A stretch of 64,000 bases of DNA from Tubiluchus corallicola (Eukaryota; Priapulida; Priapulimorpha; Priapulimorphida; Tubiluchidae). The stretch spans positions 1 to 64,000 of the forward strand of contig JAQGDQ010002399.1 of NCBI GenBank assembly GCA_030141605.1. The letters are read 5' to 3'. A program made the translations under genes and the position numbers. Shown here in pieces: positions 18,395 to 26,504 of the stretch. Below the pieces are notes generated by a model that worked only from the letters and a program-made list of their open reading frames with translations, was not told where the DNA came from and did no database searches. Each line of letters opens with the position of its first letter. Position 1 is the first letter of the stretch.

Positions 18395-19228
18395 ATGAAA
18401 CGATATATTGAGATTTTAGTTGTTATCATTCTTTTGTTAGGGATTAGTATAAACTCTTATTCTGACGATAAACTAAACAAACAGCTATATAAATTAATAC
18501 AAAAAAAATCATCGGATTTAAATGAAATAGATCAACTTTTGAGCAACAACGATGTAGATGTAAATTATAGATATAAAAATAGAACACCCTTAATTGTTGC
18601 TGCCGCATCCATAGGTAACGTAGAGGTTCTCAAAAGGTTAATAGCACACGACCAAATAGATGTAAATTTGCAAAATGTTAGGGAGAAAACAGCACTAATG
18701 GTGGCTATAGAAGAAGGCAACTATGAGGTAGCTAAACTTTTGTTGAACCATAAAGATATTAACATTAACCTGTATGATAACAATAAAAACACAGCTCTTA
18801 TTTACTTGGTAAATGTGCAAACCCTATTTGCAACAGAAGAACAAAGAATAAAAGATGAAGAAAAAAGATTAGAAGTACTCAATATCTTTTTATCAAGAAA
18901 AGATATTAATATTAACCATTTGAATGAAGACAAAGGCAATGCTCTTCTTTTTACAGCAGGATTATGTGAGAAATTATTGTTTGAAGTGTTAGTAAAAGAA
19001 CAAAGAACCAATATAAATATTCAAGCTAGAAACAATGAAACACCACTTACCTTGCTTTTGGAATGCCCTTTTGCCGAAGAGAAGGACAAGGAAGAAATGG
19101 TTAAAATGCTATTGGAGAGAAAGGATGTAGATATTTATATGAAAACAAAACGGGGGGTGACAGCTCTTGATATAGCCTATCTTAGGGAATATACCAAGAT
19201 AGTTGAGTTGTTAGAAGGCAAGAAATAG
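18395..19228 (+). CDS. Secreted ankyrin-repeat protein
   Basis: The protein has 277 residues from the ATG of MKRYIEILVV. A signal peptide ends near SINSYS. About six ankyrin repeats follow, for example RTPLIVAAASIGNVEVLKRLI, KTALMVAIEEGNYEVAKLLL, NETPLTLLLECPF and VTALDIAYLREYTKIVELL. They are interrupted by a Glu/Lys-rich stretch around residues 145-160. Ankyrin arrays bind other proteins; the partner is unknown. The export signal points to the periplasm or cell surface. The upstream frame to 18350 is not needed. The gene stands directly after its decayed duplicate, and its end abuts repeat copy A. Confidence 0.8.
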   Translation: MKRYIEILVVIILLLGISINSYSDDKLNKQLYKLIQKKSSDLNEIDQLLSNNDVDVNYRYKNRTPLIVAAASIGNVEVLKRLIAHDQIDVNLQNVREKTALMVAIEEGNYEVAKLLLNHKDININLYDNNKNTALIYLVNVQTLFATEEQRIKDEEKRLEVLNIFLSRKDININHLNEDKGNALLFTAGLCEKLLFEVLVKEQRTNINIQARNNETPLTLLLECPFAEEKDKEEMVKMLLERKDVDIYMKTKRGVTALDIAYLREYTKIVELLEGKK

Positions 19229-19264
19229 CTTGTTATACGCCTTACGTACAAAGATAAACGGATA

Positions 19265-19680
19265 AAAAAGCCATCGCCACATAGCCTTTTATGGGTAGTA
19301 GGTTGTTGTATATTATTTTCATTGTTTAATTCGTTAATGCCTTCTCTGGCTTCTTTTCGTTTTGTCCATATATCAGTAAGTTTACCATTTTCTATATTTA
19401 TGTACTCATCTTTACCACAGATAGGCATATGGTCTACTATGGTAAAATCACTACGAGAATATTGTGATTGTACTATATGTTCAATATCCCTCTTTTTTTG
19501 TCCATATCAAGCTTAACTATATGGATAGTTGAGTCCTCTTTTTTTTATTAAAACAGTATATAAGATACCAAGTGTTTTTTATAATTTCATAATAAATGCT
19601 AAAACATAATAGGGGGGGGCGAACGTCTATGTTTGCGTCTCTTATTGAAGTTATTTTATTGGAAAAATGGGCGAGGCGTA
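19265..19680. repeat. Dispersed repeat, copy A (about 415 bp)
   Basis: The stretch is nearly identical to copy C (24085-24508), and its second half to copy B (20594-20815). All copies are in the same orientation. On the minus strand a frame continues through copies A and C (DIEHIVQSQY, SDFTIVDH, GKDEYINIENGKL) and, further upstream, a tail ending in RPPYYVLAFIMKL is readable in B and C. Copy A has a G8 run (G7 in B and C) and a deletion that break this tail. The repeats look like 3' ends of lost paralogous genes. No gene is annotated in 19229-19786 apart from this. Confidence 0.75.
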
Positions 19681-19696
19681 AAAATATACTAACATA

Positions 19697-19728
19697 TTTG
19701 TTTAGCAAATTTATTTTTTTTACCTTTG
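19697..19728 (+). promoter_or_regulatory. Bacteroidota-type promoter of the TM2 gene
   Basis: TTTG at 19697-19700 and TACCTTTG at 19721-19728 are 20 bases apart, a full match to the -33/-7 consensus. Transcription would begin near 19735, just at the start of the 28-bp tandem duplication. Confidence 0.7.
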
Positions 19729-19736
19729 TTTCTAAT

Positions 19737-19792
19737 AATTTAAAAATAAGATAAAATAATGTTTAATTTAAAAATAAGATAAAATAATGTTA
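19737..19792 (+). repeat. 28-bp tandem duplication spanning the TM2 start codon
   Basis: Bases 19737-19764 and 19765-19792 are identical except for the last base. Each copy carries an AT-rich leader and an ATG (19759 and 19787). The upstream ATG is out of frame and opens a 7-codon ORF that stops before the real start. Confidence 0.85.
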
Positions 19793-20347
19793 GGATCACA
19801 AGATGGGACAAGTGTAACTTTACCATTTAAAAAAGATGAAGTTTTTGATGCGGTGTTGAATGTCGCAACGAAAATGAAAGGAATAAAAGTTAAGCGTAGC
19901 GATAAACTACTTAGTAGAATTAATCTATCAACCTCTGCTTCTGCTACATCATGGGGTGAACAAATACCTATTCAGCTAACAGAAGATGGAGAAAAAACAC
20001 AGCTCTCAATCATTTCAAAATCTAAAACAGGAATAATGGGTGGAGGAGCATATACCAAAAAAAATGAAGAGAATATTGAGACCTTGTTGGAAAATATTTC
20101 TAATCACCTGCAAGGAAATGAAGTTATCGTAAAAGGAGGTTCTCCTAAAAGTCTTATAGTGACCCTTTTATTATGTGTATTTTTAGGTTGGTTAGGTATT
20201 CATCGTTATTATGTTGGTAAGACCGGTACCGGAATTTTATACATGTTTTCATTTGGAGGACTCTTTATAGGTGTTCTGATTGATGCTGTTCGTCTTATAA
20301 TGGGAAATTTTACAGATAAACAAGGAAATTATATCTCAAATTGGTAA
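19787..20347 (+). CDS. TM2-domain membrane protein
   Basis: The protein has 186 residues. Residues 1-115 form a cytosolic domain with alternating strands (SVTLPFKKDEVFDAVLNVATKMKG) like a small SRPBCC/DUF1499-type fold; I cannot name it firmly. Residues about 120-186 are a TM2 domain: two membrane helices joined by the motif GWLGIHRYYVGKTGTGILYMFSFGG and then IGVLIDAVRLI. TM2 proteins are small inner-membrane proteins of poorly known role. A strong promoter precedes the gene, and its start codon lies in the second copy of a tandem duplication. Directly after the stop comes a fragment of an unrelated helicase-type gene, so the 3' side is a recombination junction. Confidence 0.82.
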   Translation: MLGSQDGTSVTLPFKKDEVFDAVLNVATKMKGIKVKRSDKLLSRINLSTSASATSWGEQIPIQLTEDGEKTQLSIISKSKTGIMGGGAYTKKNEENIETLLENISNHLQGNEVIVKGGSPKSLIVTLLLCVFLGWLGIHRYYVGKTGTGILYMFSFGGLFIGVLIDAVRLIMGNFTDKQGNYISNW

Positions 20348-20350
20348 GAT

Positions 20351-20485
20351 TCTGCCGTCCACAAAGAAAGCGGCATCACTAACAACCCCAACCACTGGGC
20401 AGAGGAAGTGGGTAGTCCTCGCTATATATTAGACTTGCTACTAAGTGTTATCAACCTAAGCGTACAAACTGTAGATATAGTATAA
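20351..20485 (+). pseudogene. C-terminal fragment of a helicase / type ISP restriction enzyme gene
   Basis: The frame reads KESGITNNPNHWAEEVGSPR and then ILDLLLSVINLSVQTVDIV before the stop at 20483. This wording is the C-terminus of large predicted helicase / type ISP restriction-modification proteins (the part ending in a PRYILDLLLSVINVSVxTVxIV pattern). Only about 45 residues remain; the joint with the TM2 gene is within 3 bases of its stop codon. It is debris from an earlier defence gene at this site. Confidence 0.6.
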
Positions 20486-20550
20486 TCGGCAAAACCAAAT
20501 GAACATTTTTTTGTGAACAAAAACAACATTTTTTCATAAACAAAATTCAC

Positions 20551-20578
20551 AAAGAAGCCCTGATTTCAGGGCTTCTTT
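20551..20578. terminator. Strong bidirectional terminator hairpin
   Basis: AAAGAAGCCCTGA (20551-20563) and TCAGGGCTTCTTT (20566-20578) are perfect complements. Realistically this gives an 11-bp GC-containing stem with a short loop, flanked by A and T tracts. It would end transcription from the TM2/helicase-fragment side. Confidence 0.75.
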
Positions 20579-20593
20579 GGTAAAAGCAATTAC

Positions 20594-20815
20594 TTTTTTT
20601 GTCCATATCAAGCTTAACTATATGAATAGTTGAGTCCTCTTTTTTTCATTAAAACAGTATATAATATATCAAGTGTTTTTTATAATTTCATAATAAATGC
20701 TAAAACGTAATAGGGGGGGCGAACGTCTATGTTTGCGTCTCCATCTGATGGTGAATGAACATTTTCTCTTGATGAAGTTATTTTATTGGAAAAATGGGGG
20801 AAGCGTAAAATCATT
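20594..20815. repeat. Dispersed repeat, copy B (about 220 bp)
   Basis: It matches the second half of copies A and C, beginning at the common TTTTTTTGTCCATATCAAG. It lacks the part of A and C upstream of that point. With copy C it brackets the restriction-modification pair, and with copy A it brackets the TM2 gene and the helicase fragment. Confidence 0.75.
20680..20814 (-). pseudogene. C-terminal remnant of a phage tail-fibre-like protein within repeat B
   Basis: A 44-codon frame on the minus strand ends in SPSDGDANIDVRPPYYVL and AFIMKL. Copy C encodes the same tail with changes (SSSNGSATVDVRPPYY), and copy A has it broken by an extra G. An RPPYY segment followed by a short hydrophobic end resembles C-termini of tail-collar/tail-fibre proteins; that assignment is tentative. 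The upstream body of the gene is absent in all three copies. Confidence 0.35.
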
Positions 20816-20878
20816 TAAGCAAGTTTTTTTTTAATATTTGTGTAATACTTTGTATGTTTGTTACTTTAATCCAAAGTA

Positions 20879-22678
20879 ATGACTCCAGAAAAAGAAAATA
20901 ATCGTTCTATCTTTCAACAAAACATAGAGCGGGGTGAAAAAGCGGGTATACTCTCTATTAACGAGCAAACCCAAAAAATAACATATAAGGCAGTACGTGA
21001 GTTTACTGTAAGTATAAAGAACCCCGAAGAGGTAGTAAGAGCTTCTTACTTTACTCAATTGGTGTTAGACTATGGCTATCCACCTGAGAAGATAGACTTT
21101 GAAGTACCTACCAAACCCGACAAAGATAGAATAGATATTTTAGTCTATAAAGATGAGGAGCAGAAAGACCCCTATATTGTAGTAGAGTGTAAGAAAGACG
21201 GTATTTCTGACGCTGAACTTAAAAATGCTACTGAGCAAGCATTTAGGTATGCCAATTACAAAAAATCTCATTATGCTATTGTAGTGGCAGGTACTACCAA
21301 AGCATCCTACATAACCAAAGACTTTCAAGGAGGAGAACGAGAAGACAACATTATTGCCGATATACCTGTAAAGTACGGAAAAGCACCCAAGTATAAGTTT
21401 ATAGCAGGCGATAAGGAAAGAGATTTAGTAATTGTATCGAAAGAAGAACTCATCAAAGCCCTTGAAAAGTGCCACAATACCGTTTGGCAGGGGGGAAAGC
21501 TTGCCCCTACCACTGCCTTTGATGAGGTTTCTAAACTGCTATTTTGCAAACTCAAAGACGAAAAAGATAAACCCAAAGGCAAACACTACGATTTTCAGAT
21601 AGGCACACACGAAACACCCCAAGAGGTTTTTAAACGAATAGATTACATTTACCAAAAAGCTAAAAAGCAAGATGAAGAGGTTTTTAAGGAGGATATACGT
21701 TTAGAGTCCGAAGTTGTTTATACAGTGATAAAGCACTTGCAAGAATTGGCTATCAACAAAGTAGATTTGGATGTAAAAGGCATTGCATTTGAAAGGTTTA
21801 TGCAAGAGTTCTTTAAGGGTAGGATGGGGCAATTTTTCACCCCTCGTGAGGTAGTGAAGTTTGCCATTGATATGATGCAGCCCGATAATAGTATGAAAGT
21901 ATTAGACCCCGCTTGTGGTTCGGGTGGTTTTTTGCTCAATGCAATGGATAAGGTAAGGCATTATGCAGAAAAGAGTTTTGCTCCTGACATAAAACAAGTT
22001 CTTAAATATTGGCATGATTTTGCTAAAGATAACCTTTTTGGCATCGAGATAAACGACCAGATAGCAAGGGTATGCAAAATGAACATGATTATCCACGATG
22101 ATGGACATACCAACGTGATAAGTACCGACAGTTTAGAAAACTTTGAACACATTACAGACATAAATAAAAAGTTTAAAAAAGATTATTTTGATTTGATATT
22201 GACCAATCCACCCTTTGGAGCAACCATAAAAGGAAGTGAAAAAAAATATTTAGCAACTTTTGAATTAGGAAAGAATGGCAAGAAAGACCGTAAAAACCAA
22301 AAAACGGAAATACTCTTTATTGAGCGGTGTATACAGTTTTTGAGACCTAAAACGGGCAAGATGGCTATTGTATTGCCCGATGGAATATTGACTAACTCAT
22401 CTTTGCAGTATGTACGGGATTTCATAATGGAGCATTGTCAGGTTTTAGGCGTAGTATCATTACCACAAACCGCCTTTAGCCACTATGGAGCGGGGGTAAA
22501 AAGCTCCTTGCTATTTGTGAGACGAAAGGGCAAAGAGGAGGTATTGAGTAGTTACCCTATCTTTATGGCTATTGCTGAACATATAGGCTACGATGCAACG
22601 GGTAAAAAAGATAAGAGTGATTTCTCTGATATTTTGGAGGAGTACCGTAAGTTTGAAACCCAAAACGGACTAAGCTAA
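20879..22678 (+). CDS. Nuclease-methyltransferase fusion of a BcgI-like (type IIG/IIB) restriction system
   Basis: The protein has 599 residues. The N-terminal domain (about 20-190) is an HSDR_N-type PD-(D/E)xK nuclease with Asp86 in DRIDILVY and Glu103-x-Lys105 in VVECKK. The rest is an N6-adenine methyltransferase of the HsdM type: the helical domain at about 200-310, then GQFFTPREVV, the SAM motif DPACGSGG (343-350) and the catalytic NPPF (443-446). The two activities in one chain with a separate S subunit match BcgI A/B. There is no HsdR translocase in the window. The S gene starts in the stop codon (TAATG). A -7 like box TATGTTTG is at 20853-20860. The unit lies between repeats B and C. 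Confidence 0.88.
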   Translation: MTPEKENNRSIFQQNIERGEKAGILSINEQTQKITYKAVREFTVSIKNPEEVVRASYFTQLVLDYGYPPEKIDFEVPTKPDKDRIDILVYKDEEQKDPYIVVECKKDGISDAELKNATEQAFRYANYKKSHYAIVVAGTTKASYITKDFQGGEREDNIIADIPVKYGKAPKYKFIAGDKERDLVIVSKEELIKALEKCHNTVWQGGKLAPTTAFDEVSKLLFCKLKDEKDKPKGKHYDFQIGTHETPQEVFKRIDYIYQKAKKQDEEVFKEDIRLESEVVYTVIKHLQELAINKVDLDVKGIAFERFMQEFFKGRMGQFFTPREVVKFAIDMMQPDNSMKVLDPACGSGGFLLNAMDKVRHYAEKSFAPDIKQVLKYWHDFAKDNLFGIEINDQIARVCKMNMIIHDDGHTNVISTDSLENFEHITDINKKFKKDYFDLILTNPPFGATIKGSEKKYLATFELGKNGKKDRKNQKTEILFIERCIQFLRPKTGKMAIVLPDGILTNSSLQYVRDFIMEHCQVLGVVSLPQTAFSHYGAGVKSSLLFVRRKGKEEVLSSYPIFMAIAEHIGYDATGKKDKSDFSDILEEYRKFETQNGLS

Positions 22679-24033
22679 TGCAAGTCTTTACTATACAGAG
22701 CAACGATATTGAGGGAATATTAAGCCCTTTATATTATTACAATAGTTTATCACTTGATTTTGACTACCAAAAGCTAAAAGATATTGTAGTAATAAATCCC
22801 AAAAGAGTAATTGACTTTTCTAAAACAGATTTATTACCTTACGTTGGATTACCTCAAACTAATGAAGGTGAAGTTAAAAAGATTTTATACAGACCTTTTA
22901 ATGAAATAAAAGGGCGAAATATTATAAAATCAAACGATGTTTTATTTGCAAGAATTGAACCAAGTATTTTTAATAAAAAGTATATTTATACAGATTTACA
23001 AGGTGAAGACTTCGCATTCTCATCTACTGAGTTTTATATTTTAGAAGCCAAAGAGGGCACTAACTCAAAATTTCTTTTTTATACTCTATTCCTTGATAAT
23101 GTTTATAATCAATTTGCAGGAAAAACAACGGGGTCAACAGGAAGAAGAAGATTAGATAAACAAACTTTTGAAAATATCAAAATTCCATTTCCTAAAAAAG
23201 ATACGCAAGCCCAAATAGTAGCATTGATGGACAAAGCCTATGCCACTAAAAAGGCAAACGAAGCGGAGGCAGAGAGGCTACTAAACTCCATTGATGGCTA
23301 TGTATTAGAGCAGTTGGGCATTACCTTACCCGAACCAACAGAAGAGAAAACTTTTACCGTAATGAGTAAAGAGGTGGAAGGTGGGAGAATGGATGCTTAT
23401 TATCATAAGCCTATATTTAAAGAATTATACAAGCAGATTAATAGTTATTCTAATGTCAAACGACTATATGATATTACAAATGAAATAGATTATGGGTTAA
23501 TGCCAACACAAGATTATGCAAAATCTGCAAATGAAGGTATTCCTATGATAAGGGTAACAAATATTCTACAAGATGGAAATATAAATATGGAAAAAGTAAA
23601 GTATATTCCATTTAATACTCCCCGATTAAATTTAAAAAAAGTAAAAGAGAATGACATTTTGATGGTGCAATGTGGTAATACAACAGGTAAAACTGCTATT
23701 GTTCCAAAGAAATTAGAAGGTTATACTTTTGGTTCTTTTTCATTTGTTATAAGAGCAAAAGAAGGAATAAATCAAAAGTATTTATTCTGTATTTTAATGA
23801 ACATTATAATACAAGAACAAATTAAGCATACTTGGAATATTGTAACTGTTAGACCAAATACTTCTAAACCTGATGTACAAAACCTACTTATACCTATTCC
23901 ACCACTTGACAAGCAAACCGAGATAGCCGAAGAGGTACAAAACCGAATGCACAAAGCCGAGCAGTTAAAAAAAGACGCTATTACGGTAGTAGAGGAGGCA
24001 AAACAGGAGGTAGAACGTATTTTGTTTGAGTAG
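22678..24033 (+). CDS. Restriction-modification specificity subunit (HsdS-like)
   Basis: The protein has 451 residues with two target recognition domains. TRD1 (about 1-170) ends in the helix TFENIKIPFPKKDTQAQIVALMDKA. A conserved spacer with a helix (AYATKKANEAEAERLLNSID) follows. TRD2 (about 225-415) ends in PDVQNLLIPIPPLDKQTEIAEEVQNRM, and a C-terminal coiled helix closes the protein. Two TRDs mean recognition of a bipartite sequence with a fixed gap. It is the DNA-recognition partner of the upstream nuclease-methylase; the 1-base overlap of stop and start suggests coupled translation. The target sequence cannot be read from the protein. Confidence 0.87.
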   Translation: MQVFTIQSNDIEGILSPLYYYNSLSLDFDYQKLKDIVVINPKRVIDFSKTDLLPYVGLPQTNEGEVKKILYRPFNEIKGRNIIKSNDVLFARIEPSIFNKKYIYTDLQGEDFAFSSTEFYILEAKEGTNSKFLFYTLFLDNVYNQFAGKTTGSTGRRRLDKQTFENIKIPFPKKDTQAQIVALMDKAYATKKANEAEAERLLNSIDGYVLEQLGITLPEPTEEKTFTVMSKEVEGGRMDAYYHKPIFKELYKQINSYSNVKRLYDITNEIDYGLMPTQDYAKSANEGIPMIRVTNILQDGNINMEKVKYIPFNTPRLNLKKVKENDILMVQCGNTTGKTAIVPKKLEGYTFGSFSFVIRAKEGINQKYLFCILMNIIIQEQIKHTWNIVTVRPNTSKPDVQNLLIPIPPLDKQTEIAEEVQNRMHKAEQLKKDAITVVEEAKQEVERILFE

Positions 24034-24084
24034 TTTTATTTATCTTTTAGGTTTTAACTTTTCACTCTTCACTCTTCACTCTCA

Positions 24085-24508
24085 CAGATAAAAAGCCATT
24101 GCCACATAGCCTTTTATGGGTAGTAGGTAGTTGTATATTATTTTCATTGTTTAATTCGTTAATGCGTTCTCTGGTTTCTTTTCGTTTTGCCCATATATCG
24201 GCAAGTTTACCATTTTCTATATTTATGTACTCATCTTTACCACAGATAGGTATATGGTCTACTATGGTAAAATCACTACGAGGATATTGTGATTGTACTA
24301 TATGTTCAATATCCCTCTTTTTTTGTCTATATCAAGCTTAACTATATGGATAGTTGAGTCCTCTTTTTTTTATTAAAACAGTATATAACATACCACGTGT
24401 TTTTTATAATTTCATAATAAATGCTAAAACGTAATAGGGGGGGCGAACATCTACGGTTGCACTTCCATTTGATGATGAATGAACATTTTCTCTTGATGAA
24501 GTTAAAAA
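24085..24508. repeat. Dispersed repeat, copy C (about 420 bp)
   Basis: Full-length partner of copy A in the same orientation, with only scattered substitutions. It includes the shared minus-strand frames and a G7 run. It starts about 50 bases after the S-subunit gene, behind three tandem TTCACTC units (24061-24081). It ends against pyrD. Confidence 0.75.
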
Positions 24509-24519
24509 GAGGTACAGTA

Positions 24520-25557
24520 TTAAATTGCTTTTTGTATAGCTTTATTAATTCTTTTTATTAAAGTAGGACCTTCGTAGATAAAACCAGTATATACTTGCAA
24601 TAGTTTAGCTCCGGCTTTTAATTTTTCTATAGCATCTTTTTCTGTCATTATTCCACCTACGGCTATAATAGGTAATTTTCCGGATGTTTTATTGTTTATA
24701 TATTTTATTACTTTCGTAGACTTATCTTTCAATGGCTTACCGCTTAGTCCTCCTTTGCCTATTTTATCAACTGCTTGGTTATTTGTATTTATCAAATTGT
24801 CACGAAAAGCAGATGTGTTAGTTGCTACAATACCATCTATTTTACTATCTTCTACTATTTCAATTATTTCATCTAGTTGGTTGTTGTCTAAGTCAGGTGA
24901 GATTTTTAGCAATATAGGTTTTCTTTTAGTTTTATTGTTATTTATTTTTTGTATTTGTAGTAGAATGTTTGTGAGGTAGGATTTGTCTTGTAGCTTTACT
25001 ATACCATCTACATTGGGACAACTTACATTAACAGTAAAATAGTCTACATAATCATACAGTTGCTCAAAACATTCTACATAGTCGCCTATTGCGTTATCAT
25101 TAGGAGTAGTATTGTTTTTAGCTATATTTCCTCCTATAATAATATTGGTTTTTCTTTTTTTCAGATTCTTTATAACATTTTTAGTTCCTACATTATTCAG
25201 CCCCATACGATTGATTATAGCTTTATCCTTTTTTAGTCTAAAAAGGCGAGGTTTTTTATTTCCTTTCTGTAACTTGGGGGTAACTGTTCCTATTTCCACA
25301 AATCCAAATCCCATAGCTCCAAGCATATCAAATACCTTGGCATTTTTGTCGAATCCTGCCGCCAAACCAACTGGACAAGGAAAATTTATACCAAATACTT
25401 TTGTATGTAATTCTTTTGACTTATAACCCCATATTCTATTAATAATATGTTTCGCAAATGGTATATTATTCAACACCTGTAAAAGAAACATTAAAATATG
25501 ATGAGCTGTTTCAGGTGAGAATAAGAAAAAAATAGGACGTAACAGACATTTATACAT
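24520..25557 (-). CDS. pyrD: Dihydroorotate dehydrogenase, class 2 (quinone-dependent)
   Basis: The protein has 345 residues from the ATG of MYKCLLRPIFF. The N-terminal helical extension (about residues 1-45) is the membrane-associated part of class 2 enzymes. The FMN barrel follows with PVGLAAGFDKNAK, NRMGLNNVG, NVSCPNVDG (Cys180), LKISPDL, VATNTS and GGIMTEKDAIEKLKAGA. It oxidises dihydroorotate to orotate in pyrimidine synthesis and passes electrons to quinone. The catalytic-base position carries Cys, as in class 1 enzymes, rather than the Ser of E. coli class 2 PyrD. The frame can be extended to 25635, but that part has no homology. An XRE regulator gene lies upstream in the same direction. 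Confidence 0.92.
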   Translation of the reverse strand: MYKCLLRPIFFLFSPETAHHILMFLLQVLNNIPFAKHIINRIWGYKSKELHTKVFGINFPCPVGLAAGFDKNAKVFDMLGAMGFGFVEIGTVTPKLQKGNKKPRLFRLKKDKAIINRMGLNNVGTKNVIKNLKKRKTNIIIGGNIAKNNTTPNDNAIGDYVECFEQLYDYVDYFTVNVSCPNVDGIVKLQDKSYLTNILLQIQKINNNKTKRKPILLKISPDLDNNQLDEIIEIVEDSKIDGIVATNTSAFRDNLINTNNQAVDKIGKGGLSGKPLKDKSTKVIKYINNKTSGKLPIIAVGGIMTEKDAIEKLKAGAKLLQVYTGFIYEGPTLIKRINKAIQKAI

Positions 25558-25644
25558 ATTTGATAAGTTAAATTTGACAATTTTTCTATTGGTAGCAACA
25601 AACAATGTTTTTGTTACTATCTTTTCAAAAAGCAAAGATAAGTT

Positions 25645-26091
25645 TTAAGATTTGATTTCTTCAAATGAACCATCATTATAGAAGATAATTACTTTATCAA
25701 CTTTGCCTTTTTTTTCTTTTTCTTTCGGTGTTGCAACAGGGCTGTCTATATTCTCATTTGTGGATACTTCCAATTTTTTAGGATTAGGTTGGGGAGAGGA
25801 GGTTTTGTTTACTTTTGTTTTATTGTCATCTGCATAGAACAAGGTAGCTTGTGTTTCATTATAATTATACATACTACCCTTGCCTTGTAGAAGCCAATCA
25901 GTATTGAGAGTAGGGAATACTTTCAGCACTTTTAGCACAATGTCTAAACTAGGCTTGTTTCTACCAGATAAAATATGGGATACAATAGAGCGATTTATCC
26001 CTACCTTATCTGCAAATTTAGAAGATGATAATTGCTCTTTCTCCAACAGTTCGCTAATACGTTCTTTCATTTCAACAATATTAAATAACAT
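25645..26091 (-). CDS. XRE family helix-turn-helix regulator
   Basis: The N-terminal 65 residues form a Cro/C1-type HTH: MKERISELLEKEQLSSSKFADKVGINRSIVSHILSGRNKPSLDIV..., with recognition helix around NRSIVSHILSG. A hydrophilic tail rich in Lys, Pro and Ser follows (about 80 residues) and ends in VIIFYNDGSFEEI, a small strand motif found at the end of many Bacteroidota XRE proteins. It should be a DNA-binding repressor. The start at 26091 is chosen because the -7 box at 26118-26125 would put the RNA start near 26111, after the ATG at 26115; the ATG at 26070 is also possible. A palindrome overlaps that box, suggesting self-repression. Confidence 0.82.
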   Translation of the reverse strand: MLFNIVEMKERISELLEKEQLSSSKFADKVGINRSIVSHILSGRNKPSLDIVLKVLKVFPTLNTDWLLQGKGSMYNYNETQATLFYADDNKTKVNKTSSPQPNPKKLEVSTNENIDSPVATPKEKEKKGKVDKVIIFYNDGSFEEIKS

Positions 26092-26113
26092 TTTTAAAAC
26101 AAATGCAAATCTC

Positions 26114-26127
26114 ATTACAAATGTAAT
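26114..26127 (-). promoter_or_regulatory. Promoter -7 box with overlapping palindrome upstream of the XRE gene
   Basis: ATTACA-AA-TGTAAT is a 6-bp perfect inverted repeat with 2-bp centre. It contains the minus-strand TACATTTG (26118-26125). A similar word GATTACATTTG recurs at about 26441-26451, and a perfect palindrome GTTTGCAAAC is at 26176-26185. An operator for the XRE protein is the simplest reading. Confidence 0.5.
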
Positions 26128-26504
26128 TAAACTATTTAAATAAAGTAGTTTACTTTTCTAATCTATACTGATTACGTTTGCAAACTTCAACAATAATTAG
26201 AAATATCGGATTATTTCAAAACATCTTAATATATTCATTATTTTAAATAAAAAAACACTTTAATGAAACTAATTAAAGTGCTGGGATTGTGTGATTTATA
26301 CACTAATTTACTTATGAAAGAAGCTACTTCCTTTAAGATTGATATATGTAAAATATAAAAATCGCTTTAATAAAATTATTTAAATTACTGATTTTAAGTA
26401 TTTTATTGGGTTTTAGTGAAATTTTAAATAGATGTTTTTATCTGATTACATTTGTTATTACACAAAAAAGGTATTTTACTTTTTTACAGGTTAGTATAAG
26501 GGGC
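26128..26504. other. Gene-free AT-rich stretch upstream of the XRE gene
   Basis: No coding frame is supported. It holds the palindrome GTTTGCAAAC and scattered TACnTTTG words that may be further promoter or operator sites. Confidence 0.4.

Noticed and set aside
19177-19428. 83-codon minus-strand ORF overlapping the ankyrin gene end
   Set aside because: Part of a frame conserved in repeats A and C, but most differences between the copies change the protein and no gene body exists; described as repeat instead.
19610-19620. G8/G7 run as a phase-variation switch
   Set aside because: The length differs between copies, but the frames it would switch are truncated in all three, so there is no gene left to vary.
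24061-24081. Three TTCACTC units as a CRISPR or regulatory array
   Set aside because: Too short and without spacers; a simple slippage repeat after the S-subunit gene.
19265-24508. Insertion sequence carrying the restriction genes
   Set aside because: The flanking repeats are direct, gene-derived in appearance and lack terminal inverted repeats; no transposase or integrase is encoded between them.
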